Positions 48,920 to 57,853 of a stretch of DNA of 64,000 nucleotides are shown piece after piece. How positions within the stretch are numbered: position 1 is the first letter of the stretch; the number at the start of each line of letters is the position of its first letter. The stretch comes from Macrobrachium rosenbergii (Eukaryota > Arthropoda > Malacostraca > Decapoda > Palaemonidae). The translations under genes and the position numbers were made by a program. Under the pieces are notes generated by a model that ran no database searches, had not been told where the DNA came from, and saw only the letters and a list, made by a program, of their open reading frames with translations. The stretch spans positions 21,801,644 to 21,865,643 of the forward strand of contig NC_089761.1 in the NCBI RefSeq assembly GCF_040412425.1, read 5' to 3'.

Positions 48920-50038
48920 GGTGTATGAATGCAGTCCACAATTGCCTTATTTCCGCGAAAGATCTGTAAATTTTGCGATATATCTTGACACCAAAATTCT
49001 TGTGAATTACGTTCCTATTCTGAATGGCGATGATGATAATAATAGTAGCAATAGTAGTAGTTGTAGTAGTAGTAGCAGCAGCAGCACAGGAAGAGATAAA
49101 ATGCAAGCCAAGCTACTGCCACTGCCATAATTTTTTCTGGACAATAATTTTTTATGGTTGAGGAAGGGAAAAGAATGTGTACATTAAGTTTGCTCTTATT
49201 CGGTTTGTTTTTATGACTTTTGAATGTGTCCCTTCCTGGAAGGCTGAAACTGAGCTGTTACAAGTTGTCAGTGAAGTGTTTCAAAGACGAAGGTTTTCAT
49301 AACTTAGGATTAAATCAAACATTACGTAGCAAAATAGCATTCACAATAATTTTACCGATTTGCAGTTACGTCTGAGGTACATGTTTCATATAGTCAACTA
49401 TTTTACAAAATTTCGAGCTTATGGCTATTACTGAATTGAATACAGAATTTAGGACAAAAACCAAGCACTGGGGGACCTATGAGGTCATTCAGCGCTGAAA
49501 CGGAAATTGACAGTAAAAGGTTTGAAAGGTGTAACAGGAGGAAAACCTCGCAGTTGCACCATGACTCAATTGTTAGGAGTGGAGAGGGTAGAAAGATAGA
49601 TGGAAGAAAGAGAATATGAAAGGAGGTACAGGAAAAGGAACAAAAGGGGTTGCAGCTAGGGGCCGAAGGCACGCTGCAAAGAACCTTAAGTAATGCCTAC
49701 AGTACACCGCTTGAGGCGCACTGACGGCACTATCCCCCTACGGAATGGTTATTATTGACCACGGATGCATTCTGCTTCATAATTTAACTATTTCTGAGTA
49801 TTTTTTTTTCTATAACGAACCCTCATGCCTAAGGCATAATCTGCATTTGTACAACTATCACAGACCACATACTGAAATTTTACGAATTTTACTGTCCTGC
49901 CATGAGGATTATGCCTTGAAATATATATCCGGTATATAAAATGTACTCTATGAACAAAGGAATGCACTTACAATGAGTATTTTTAGCGATCTTCTCTGCT
50001 TGCTTTGAATAACCCTTGTACGTTGCGTTTTTAGACAT
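44855..50038 (-). CDS. EFCAB1: Calaxin / EFCAB1-type EF-hand protein
   Basis: Six exons on the - strand (50038-49972, 48822-48747, 47291-47128, 46489-46358, 45553-45429, 44914-44855) join in frame to 207 residues; vertebrate EFCAB1 is about 211. All introns are GT-AG, and one donor is GTTAGT. Three EF-hand loops are visible: residues 73-84 (DMDQDGAVGPEE), 109-120 (DHNGDGFVSRDE) and 154-165 (DIDHDGRVNFTD, with Asp rather than Glu at position 12, as I recall for the third loop of the family). The conserved blocks FRDIMHGIFGMTDE, MSVFLRGTLEEK and FGPVLPD match calaxin. Calaxin is a calcium sensor that stabilises outer-arm dynein docking in motile cilia and sperm tails. An X-box and a forkhead site sit just upstream. 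Introns 1 and 2 are full of (ATT)n arrays. A related EF-hand paralogue cannot be fully excluded. Confidence 0.9.
48378..48918. repeat. Cluster of (ATT)n/(AAT)n arrays and their shared spacers
   Basis: Three (ATT)n tracts (48378-48424, 48493-48545, 48613-48662) are separated by two similar ~68-bp spacers containing AAAAAATACTCA and CACTCTTATTCATCTGTTTC-like sequence. They are followed by a GTACATGTATACGACACTAA segment like a LINE 3' tail. (AAT)n tracts follow at 48826-48850 and 48859-48918. They crowd both sides of calaxin exon 2 (48747-48822). Confidence 0.85.
49433..49744 (+). repeat. Dispersed repeat in calaxin intron 1
   Basis: The sequence running from GAATTGAATACAGAATTTAG through AAGCACTGGGGGACCTATGA to GGCGCACTGACGGCACTATC shares its end with the fragment at 31374-31455. 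No coding capacity. I recall this as a common decapod interspersed repeat, but that cannot be verified here. Confidence 0.65.
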
Positions 50039-50061
50039 CCTGAATGTTTTGAAGCCAAAGT

Positions 50062-50068
50062 TGTTTAC
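50062..50068. promoter_or_regulatory. Forkhead-type site upstream of calaxin
   Basis: TGTTTAC matches the forkhead consensus (RYAAAYA on the other strand). It lies 24 bp upstream of the calaxin ATG and 3 bases from the X-box. Short motifs occur by chance, so the adjacency to the X-box is what makes it notable. Confidence 0.5.
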
Positions 50069-50071
50069 ACG

Positions 50072-50085
50072 GTTTCCATGGCAAC
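50072..50085. promoter_or_regulatory. RFX X-box upstream of calaxin
   Basis: GTTTCCATGGCAAC fits the X-box consensus RYYNYY-N(1-3)-RRNRAC at every position and is nearly palindromic. It lies 34 bp upstream of the calaxin ATG. RFX factors bind this motif in promoters of ciliary genes in animals. The transcription start is unknown, so it may be in the core promoter or the 5' UTR. Confidence 0.7.
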
Positions 50086-50525
50086 GGGAATGGTAGCAGA
50101 CAGCTCTTGGTTACGTTCTGTTCGTAATACGTAACCCTGCATATAATTTTAGATATCCATTCTACTTCCTTTGATGATGCTCAAGTCCTCTTTTATCAAT
50201 CAATAAATTAAATTAATCAATTAAAAAAAAAATTCAGTGTAATTCTTGCTATCAGTAGTGCTATAGCTTCTAGACTGTTTGACTTGGAGTAAATACTCTT
50301 TGTTGGTGTTATAAAACCCGTTCAGTATTTCCCGGTTGCATCTTGTACCGTCTCTATCTGCAATATTTGCATACAGCTATGAGCTGAAAAAAAATATATA
50401 GAGAAATTTTGACATTTAAGAACACCGATATGGCGCTGTTTACTATGCAGCATCTTAAAAACGAATAGAAATTATTTAAGCTAGAAATACCGAAAAAAGA
50501 TGCATTTTGCTGAAATACAAGCTTT

Positions 50526-50526
50526 C

Positions 50527-50558
<32 letters not shown>

Positions 50559-50575
50559 TAATAATAATAATAATA
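50526..50575. repeat. (AAT)n microsatellite
   Basis: About 16 AAT units with one GAT interruption. Confidence 0.95.
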
Positions 50576-50589
50576 CTGTCAGAAATACT

Positions 50590-50970
50590 GTAAAAATCTT
50601 TCGGCGGCCATTAACTGCAATAAAGATAAGGATGCAGCAACGTCCTCATGACAGAAATTTGAATATTAAAAGAAACGCGGCCTCCAATAGTAGTAGGGAA
50701 TGTCCACGGGAGCCTACAAGGTCCTGCCATACTCACTTCGAGACCGCCATAAATTTCGAAGTCCGCCTGGACCTCACATCTTGCGGGCGAGCCATTCACG
50801 GCCTTAGAGACGGTCCGTAAGGGCAATAATGGCTCGCAGCGACGAGCGAAATTCGACCTAAACGACCGTCCGTAAGGGCGAGAATCGCCCGTCGGGCGGC
50901 GCCCCGCGGTGCGGGGCACGCCCACCATTGTCTCTGAACAAAGGAAAGGCGATAAAGCGGAAAGCGTTTA
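50590..50970. other. Isolated GC-rich segment with internal hairpins
   Basis: This stretch is clearly richer in G, C and CpG than its surroundings. It has two near-copies of GACGGTCCGTAAGGGC and a compact set of palindromes (CGCCCGTCGGGCG and GCCCCGCGGTGCGGGGC). It lies 0.55-0.9 kb upstream of calaxin on the - strand and could be a distal promoter island, an untranslated exon (a GAA|GTGAGT donor-like site is near 50740 on the - strand) or a repeat fragment. A 105-codon - strand open frame covers it, but no domain is recognised. Confidence 0.45.
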
Positions 50971-51389
50971 CATCTATTAAGGCGCGTTTACAAACGAGCC
51001 CTGTCAGCGGCTCGTTTGGAAGGTGAAAAATGACCACGCACCAGGAAGACCCTCCTCCTCCTTCCCCCGGATGCTACGAGGAACGTCTCGGCGAATCTGG
51101 GTGCTGGGGTCACCCGGGGAGGGTTGGGGGAGGGGAGGAACGGGGAAGGGAGGGGTTGGAGGCAGAGGGACTGGAATGGGTGACATGGATGTTTCAGAAA
51201 ATGCTATTCCGTAGCATTTTAACTTTTTTTAAATCGTGCGTTTACACGAGCGGGAACAAGGTTGGGTTTTTTTACTTACAAGAAAACACGCGAATAATAA
51301 TAATAATAATAAACTGAAGCGATAGTTTAACGTTGTTGAATATAATTCACAATGAGAGACAGTAAAGGTAATGCACCACTTCCTAACAA

Positions 51390-51675
51390 AGTTAAGTGTA
51401 CCTTAGTTTTACCCGGCCACTGAGCTGATTAACAGCTCTCCTAGAGAGGGCTGGCCCGAAGGATTACATTTATTTTACGTGGCTAAGAACCAATTGGTTA
51501 CCTAGCAACGGGACCTACAGCTTATTGTGGAATCCGAACCACATTATAGCGAGAAATGAATTTCTATCACCAGAAATAAATTCCTCTTATTCTTCATTGG
51601 TCGGTCAGAGATTCGAACTCGCGGCCAGCAGAGTGCTAGCTGAGAACGGAACCCACTCGGCCAACGAGGAACTTC
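51390..51675 (-). mobile_element. Full-length tRNA-derived SINE with target duplications
   Basis: On the - strand it starts GTTCCTCGTTGGCCGAGTGG, which contains a pol III box A (TTGGCCGAGTGGG), followed by box B (GAGTTCGAATCTC) about 40 bases on. A central body follows (GGTTCGGATTCCACAATAAG, CGTTGCTAGGTAACCAATTG) and a tail ending GTACACTTAAC. Twelve-base duplications ACTTCCTAACAA (51378-51389) and ACTTCCTGACAA (51676-51687) flank it. Other copies are at 52856-53136 and, truncated, at 40903-40998. The head looks derived from a tRNA with a long variable arm (Leu or Ser). Confidence 0.88.
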
Positions 51676-52007
51676 ACTTCCTGACAATAAGCATGATAAT
51701 ACAAACACAACTTTCTGTGCAACAATACGAAACTCAGACACAAAATGAAGCATAAATGAAAGGATACCAAGGAAGTACACGACAGGACGCAGTTATTTAC
51801 AAAGGAGGCACCCCGAGGTACGGTTAGATAATACGGCAGGCAAAAAAATTACATTAAATACAAAAGCATAGTAATGATAATACAAATACCACAGTAAAGA
51901 CGGAAAAAAGAAAGCAGTAATGAAAATATACAGTAAGATAGGCCATCTTTTTAATATCATTAGGTAAAAATCTCCATTGCTACATTGCATTGCTATGATG
52001 CCATGAG

Positions 52008-52008
52008 A

Positions 52009-52083
<75 letters not shown>

Positions 52084-52205
52084 CTTACCCATGGAATTTG
52101 TACTGTCTCTAGTATATGTTCATATTCTGTACATGTAAAGACCTGAGCTGAAACAAAATTTATTATTATTATTATTACTATTATTATTATTATTATTATT
52201 ATTAC
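52008..52205. repeat. (ATT)n, (GTT)n and (ATT)n arrays around a LINE-tail-like segment
   Basis: Trinucleotide tracts at 52008-52082 and 52159-52205 flank a segment with GGAATTTGTACTGTCTCTAG and ATTCTGTACATGTAAAGACC. Similar text occurs near 48680, so the (ATT)n runs may be retroelement tails. Confidence 0.7.
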
Positions 52206-52676
52206 AAGCCAAGTTAAGAGAGAGAAATACAGGAAGAAAAACCCAAGATAAATAACAAATTAAAATAAAAAAAACAAATAAAAAATAAACCATAAAGTAA
52301 GACTTACGCCAGTTTATTAAAAAGAAAATTGCACCAATCTGAACTTCCAAAGCTCCAAGGAGTCAACTATAAGACTAGGAAGGTCACTACACAAATTGAT
52401 CACAACAGGATTAAAACTTTTACAAAACTGTGTGGCATTGAACCCGACAAAAAAAAAAAAAGTGCGAGGACTTAGAGAGTTAACTACATATTTAGTGCTA
52501 CGTGATGAATAGTATAGTATGGGAAGATCTGAATGCTAAGTATGATCAGAATTATAAAAAAAAAATCATACAGTCTACACAACGACCTACTTGAACGACG
52601 GGGTCGCAGCTAGAGAATTCTTAATCACAGTTGTTGCTAGATTGCAACCCGCATCTTTATATCATAATAGCAATGG

Positions 52677-52677
52677 C

Positions 52678-52746
<69 letters not shown>
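52677..52746. repeat. (AGT)n microsatellite
   Basis: About 23 AGT units. Confidence 0.95.
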
Positions 52747-52747
<1 letters not shown>

Positions 52748-52855
52748 AACTCAGAACACAAAAGTAGTTCACGAGATGGTATGAGTAATAAAAATAAAGA
52801 TGAAGCATATAAATAACGTGTACTTGAAAGGGCTGTCATACAAAACAGGACATAA

Positions 52856-53136
52856 GTTAAGTATACCTTAGTTTTACCAGACCACTGAGCTGATTAACAG
52901 CTCTCCTAGAGAGGGCTGGCCCGAAGGATTAGACTTATTTTACGTGGCTAAGAACAATTGGTTACTTAGCAACGAGACCTACAGCTTATTGTGGAATCCG
53001 AACCACGTTATAGCGAGAAATGAATTTCTGTCACCAGAAATAAATTCTTCTAATTCTTCATCAGCCGGCCGGAGACTCGAACTCGGGCCTAGCGAGGGCT
53101 AGCCCACAACTCTACCCACTCTCCCAACGAGGAACT
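52856..53136 (-). mobile_element. tRNA-derived SINE, second full copy
   Basis: Same organisation as the copy at 51390-51675. On the - strand it starts with GTTCCTCGTTGGGAGAGTGG (box A region) and has box B CGAGTTCGAGTCTC. ACATAAG occurs at both edges as a possible short target duplication. Box A is altered relative to the first copy. Confidence 0.85.
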
Positions 53137-53207
53137 ACAACATAAGCGTGACTAAGCGTGACTAAATCAGTGGACCGCCAGCAAAGCTAAATTCGGCAGA
53201 TGTTATC

Positions 53208-53274
<67 letters not shown>
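53208..53274. repeat. (AAT)n microsatellite
   Basis: About 22 AAT units, shortly after the SINE at 52856-53136. Confidence 0.95.
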
Positions 53275-53275
<1 letters not shown>

Positions 53276-54206
53276 GGAAACAAGAAACAGAGAAAGAAGT
53301 TACGGAGTGAAAAAGAGCGCCGACGTCTCGCCATCAAAGGCGCTGTCACAAGCACGCTCTCCGGCATTTGTAGCAACTTGATTCATCCTCCGGAGCATGT
53401 AACCAATAACTGACTGAATTATTCTCAGAAATTAGCGTCGCAGGTTAATCTAAACTAGAAACATAAATTAAGTTGTTTAGGTTCTCGCTTGCGCATCACA
53501 CTGTAACGAACTTACGCAGCTCCGATAGCGTACAAATATGAAAAATGACATTTGCTACTTGGTACAAAGGTTGGCGGGAAGACGTTCAAAGGTGCTCGAA
53601 CAAGTGCTCGTGTGACATTGTCTGAAGATAAAGTTTTTTTTTTTTTTTGCCATCTTCACCGTAACTTCGAAACTTGTTGAACTTCTAACATCACTCCGCT
53701 AAAACATCTTTAACATCACTGTTAAAGATGTTTTTGATCAAAGGGCTCGTCTTTGTTGGTTTAGCGGAGTCCAGAGGTCTACACTTGCAACAAGAGCCCT
53801 TGCTGGCATAAAGTCGGTCTAGACCAACTAACCATTCAGCGGGTTGTTTCTAGTTCCTAATTCGAGGATCAAACTGAAGAGGTTTTCACATCGTCTAGGC
53901 GGTTTTCTTTTGAAGATCTCCGGAACACACGGCTCCGAATTAATCACTTAACCACATCTCACAATGGCCCGCCCTCCATAACAACGTAGGCTATTTTTTT
54001 ACATCTCTTAACTTTTCTTTCCACTTCAGGTCGGCAGGTCGGCGATATCACATGATAAGTATATTTGATGAGTTGGCGCACTGATCTGCACTTAAGGAGT
54101 TTTCTTCGAATGTTCATTTCGTTTTCAGTTGCAGACGTTTGCAACCAGCCCTCAGCTACTACGGAAAAGCACACGCCCACATTTGTAGGTATATTAACAC
54201 GCGTGT
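53275..54206. other. Intergenic stretch with a nested hairpin
   Basis: No gene supported. At 53693-53770, inner arms AAAACATCTTTAACA and its exact complement lie inside outer arms ACTCCGCTAAA and TTTAGCGGAGT. Confidence 0.45.
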
Positions 54207-54468
54207 TTTTAGCTATTTTAGGACTGCTTCGTTGAGTACTTTTAGCTATTTTAGGACTGCTTCGTTGAGTATTTTTAGCTATTTTAGGACTGCTTCGTTG
54301 AGTACTGTTAGCTATTTTAGGACTACTCCGTTGAGTACTTTTAGCTATTTTAGGACTGCTTCGTTGAGTACTTTTAGCTATTTTAGGACTGTTTCGTTGA
54401 GTACTTTTAGCTATTTTAGGACTGATTCGTTGAGTACTTTTAGCTATTTTAGGACTGATTCGTTGAGT
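54207..54468. repeat. 33-bp minisatellite, eight copies
   Basis: The unit TTTTAGCTATTTTAGGACTG plus CTTCGTTGAGTAC repeats eight times with few substitutions. Because 33 is divisible by three, one frame stays open and would encode an 11-residue repeat (FSYFRTASLST). No splice or domain context suggests it is translated. Confidence 0.9.
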
Positions 54469-55533
54469 GGGGCAGTCACAACAACTAATTATTATAATTA
54501 TTAGAAAAATATTAAAGTTTCCTAGTCATATAATAGAAAGTTCGAAGCTGAGAACTATACAACTGGGTTCTTGCAATTGCGTGGTCAGATTCCATCTTCA
54601 ACCAAGCATATGTCTTGGGAAAATCAAACCTTAACGGTGTCTTTCTCGAAAATTGACATTACCTAATTTTTCGAGGACAAGCCATTCAACCGTCTTGAAC
54701 ACTTTGTCGGAATGCTTGCTGGAACCTTGTTTCCATAGTAAAAAAAGAACAGGGGCAGCATTAGAGACAGCATGGGAGCTCAAAATCACCTAAGTAAGGA
54801 CTGTAAGGAAGATTTAATTGTGTATGATATGTGTTCTACAGATGTCTACAGGAGGGTGCAAGGTAGTGTGTAAAATGAGACTAATATCAATGCATCAAGA
54901 ATTAGATGAATTCCCACAGAATTAATATTATATAAATTGCCTCCAACGTCTTCAAATTCAAAAGGCTTCTGTGAAATTCCGCCAGTCATTGCTATCCTGT
55001 ACTTTATCTTCCACAATCTCTACTCTCATCTCCAGCCTCCCTTCTCATAGTTCTACTCACAAAGCCCAGCTACACTGTTTTCCCAAGTAAAAGAGAAACA
55101 CACAGCCCGTGGGTAAAACAAAATAACTAGAAAATTAGCAAAATCAAAAGTCAGTCAAAGGTCGGAAAGTAAAATATCCGGGAAAGCAGGTACAAGAGAG
55201 GATGCCAAGGTCATCTGGTATTATCTTATGATCCGCGTCTATCAGTACAAGGCTGCGTAAGTGTGTAGCCTAGTCACCACGCTCACTAGTCTACCCGCAA
55301 CAGTGTTTGTGGAATCAAGGTCTAGAATCTAGAGAGTACATTGTGTGGAGTGAGTGAGCGACGAGTATCCAGGTATCTTCTAGTTGGGTTTAGGCAATAA
55401 CCAGATGACCGTTGCAAATGGGAATCGGAACTGGTATTGTGTCATTTTTCATATGTGCTGAAGAAAGGCATTAAGCATTCATCTACGCTTTAGTTTGTGA
55501 AAACGTTCGGTTTTTCAACATCACAGTGACTTG

Positions 55534-55535
<2 letters not shown>
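54469..55535. other. Intergenic sequence between the minisatellite and the (GA)n tract
   Basis: No coding exon recognised. An untranslated first exon of the downstream acyl-CoA synthetase could lie here (for example ending at the ATCCAG|GTATCT site near 55372), but this is speculative. Confidence 0.35.

Positions 55536-55537
<2 letters not shown>

Positions 55538-55610
<73 letters not shown>
55538..55610. repeat. (GA)n microsatellite
   Basis: About 36 GA units. Confidence 0.95.
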
Positions 55611-55613
<3 letters not shown>

Positions 55614-56696
55614 TAAAACTAACTGGCAACTGCATAAGGCTGAAGTTCGTTGGTTGCTGTTCAGTCTATAATCTATACGATACCAAATGAGACTTTCTAT
55701 TATCTATTTTTTTAAAGAAGGCATGAACGACGTTATTTTGAAATTACTTGCGATATCCGGGATATGGCTTAGCTGCAAGTTAGAGCAATCAAAGAAGCGG
55801 CAAGAATTATTGGCAAGTGGGTAACATCATTCTCCCAGGCCCAGTGACAAGCGAGCCAACAACTCACATAACCATCAAAGCAGAAAATATTGTTTTGCTT
55901 CCACTGTTCAAGGCTGTTTAAAATTTGTGTTCACTGCCCTTTTTTTTTTTTTTTTGTTATAATTCTGTACTTGAAGAGCAGTGCTCAACTGACGTCCATG
56001 GTCCTAAATAGCAGATTCATTTATCTATTTATCTATTATTCATTAATTTATGTAGCATATAACTAAGACCTTGGCTCAGACAGCACTCAACGCAGTGATA
56101 CGTATGTGAACTTATTTATAGTTCAGAATAATACTTGCTCATCACGGTTATCTGATAACAAGCCTTTTAATATTTTCAGCAATAGTTACCGAATTACGTG
56201 ATAATTTAGGAAAAAGTTAGAAGACTGAGCTTCGAATCTTTAACACCAGCCATGCCTACACACACAACAGGAACAAGACTCACTACCAAAAACTCCATAA
56301 TGCTGATTTAAAGAATCGAGATTGCATAACACGACTGACGAAGATAAAAATGTATTAGTAAAAGACAAAGATTAAAAAGATGTCTAACTGAAACCGAATG
56401 TAAACCATCTTTGTTTTTATGTCTCTTTTAGTCGATTATGTTTATTTTGTTGCACCGGGCACATTTATTATCTGGTTGAATGTTTTACGCTTTCAGCTTA
56501 TGCAGGGACTAATAAACTATATACGACGACATCCCAAATCAAGCCACAGTCGTCAAATTAAATTAAACAGGGGCACATTGTATCATTCAAGGTTGATATA
56601 TTGACTTTAGCATCATCAACACAACCATCTGTTCTTAGATCTTGACTTCACTCGACAACAAGACGCCCAATTGGATCCCAAGCACGAAACCATAGC

Positions 56697-56697
<1 letters not shown>
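55611..56697. other. Intergenic sequence, nothing recognised
   Basis: AT-rich sequence with a T-run near 55942. No gene or structured repeat is seen. Confidence 0.4.

Positions 56698-56770
<73 letters not shown>
56698..56770. repeat. (TA)n microsatellite
   Basis: About 36 TA units, followed by TACATATACACATACG. Confidence 0.95.
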
Positions 56771-56776
<6 letters not shown>

Positions 56777-56979
56777 CACATACGTATGTGTGTAAGAGAA
56801 GACTTCCTATCAGTACTTTCTCACTCTAATATTATCTTTCAAGTGCAATGAAGTATTATACCTCTCGAGAAGACGGTACTCACCATTGACGGTATTACTT
56901 ACACAAGCACAAACAGAACCGCATGATTCGATGATGTATAAAAAAAGTCCTTTGTAGTTATAAGATCACTTTTTTAGTT

Positions 56980-56980
56980 G

Positions 56981-57011
<31 letters not shown>

Positions 57012-57350
57012 ATTGTGACGGCTTTGTCTGCCCGTCCGCACTTTTTCTGTTCGCCCTCGGATCTTTAAAGCTACTGAGACTAAAGGGCTATCAAACATAC
57101 AAAATTGCAGCCCTCTAGTCTCAGTAGTTTTTATTTTATGTAAGGTTAAAGTTTGCCATAATCGTGCTTCTGGCAACGGTACAGGATAGGTAACCACCGA
57201 GCCGTGGTTAAAGTTTCATAGGCCACGGCTCATACAGCATTAAACCGAGACTGCCGAAAGATAGATATATTTTCGGTGGCCTTGATTATACGCTGTAGCG
57301 GCCGTACAGAAAATTCGATTGCGCCGAAAAAACTTCGGCGCAATTTTTAC
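56980..57350. repeat. Multi-hairpin dispersed repeat after a 30-A run
   Basis: After a run of about 30 A come several perfect stems: arms around CTACTGAGACT (57068-57088 with 57109-57130), GAGCCGTGG/CCACGGCTC (57199-57207 with 57223-57231) and ATTGCGCCGAA/TTCGGCGCAAT (57318-57328 with 57334-57344). The A-run suggests a retroposed unit. I believe the sequence is a common decapod repeat; copy number must be checked. Confidence 0.6.
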
Positions 57351-57570
57351 TTATTGAATATTGTGATTATGTCACACTATTATTGTGATTATAAGTCATT
57401 AGGTTAAAAGACCCATGGATATGCCGAAACACTTTTATGTTTCGGAAACATTCCAACGCAGACACATATATACTACAGTATATATACTGTCTCAGAGTAA
57501 GCGTATCGTGACTGATATTAAATTTAGCAAACTCCCTTCCTATCATAAGGTTCACCCGTAAAGACTAACT

Positions 57571-57650
57571 TCTGTCGCCATCTTCAATGTTCAATTTCGT
57601 GTTTTTATTAATCCTTGGCTCCATTTAATTTGTATCTGCTCTAGTACAGG
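57571..57650. repeat. Short dispersed repeat, also at 59098-59180
   Basis: TTCTGTCGCCATCTTCAATG and AATTTGTATCTGCTCTAG are paralleled at 59098-59180 (TTCTGCCGCCATCTTGAGTG, AATTTGTATCTGTCCTAAG). The pair flanks the first two coding exons of the synthetase. Confidence 0.55.
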
Positions 57651-57853
57651 TAACTTTTTAGACCTTTATACTGTATTCTGCCTTCCTTGGAACTGCTTAC
57701 TGTTTGAGTTTAAGAATCCAGGTTGAAATTAATTCAAAAGTACAGACACAGAAGCGTGTGTCATTTCCATTTGCAGGTGAATGTTTTCAACTCGCTCATT
57801 TTCTTCTTCTTTTGACATTTCCACAGCCACGAGAAGAGGTCACAGCGGACAAG

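Noticed and set aside
48595..49106. Open frames encoding poly-Asn, poly-Ile or poly-Tyr
   Set aside because: They are translations of (ATT)n/(AAT)n microsatellites; the true coding content here is only calaxin exon 2.
50611..50928. 105-codon - strand open frame in the GC-rich island
   Set aside because: No domain recognised; long frames are expected where GC is high. Kept only as an unexplained island.
51600..51672. Functional tRNA gene on the - strand
   Set aside because: Boxes A and B are present but the stems are imperfect, and the sequence continues into a SINE body with target duplications.
54139..54504. Protein with 11-residue repeats as a real gene
   Set aside because: The frame is open because the minisatellite unit is 33 bp. 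No splice or homology support.
57704..57853. Earlier in-frame Met for the synthetase
   Set aside because: A strong pyrimidine tract and CAG acceptor at 57826 interrupt it, and 57854 has a good start context and the family-like N-terminus.
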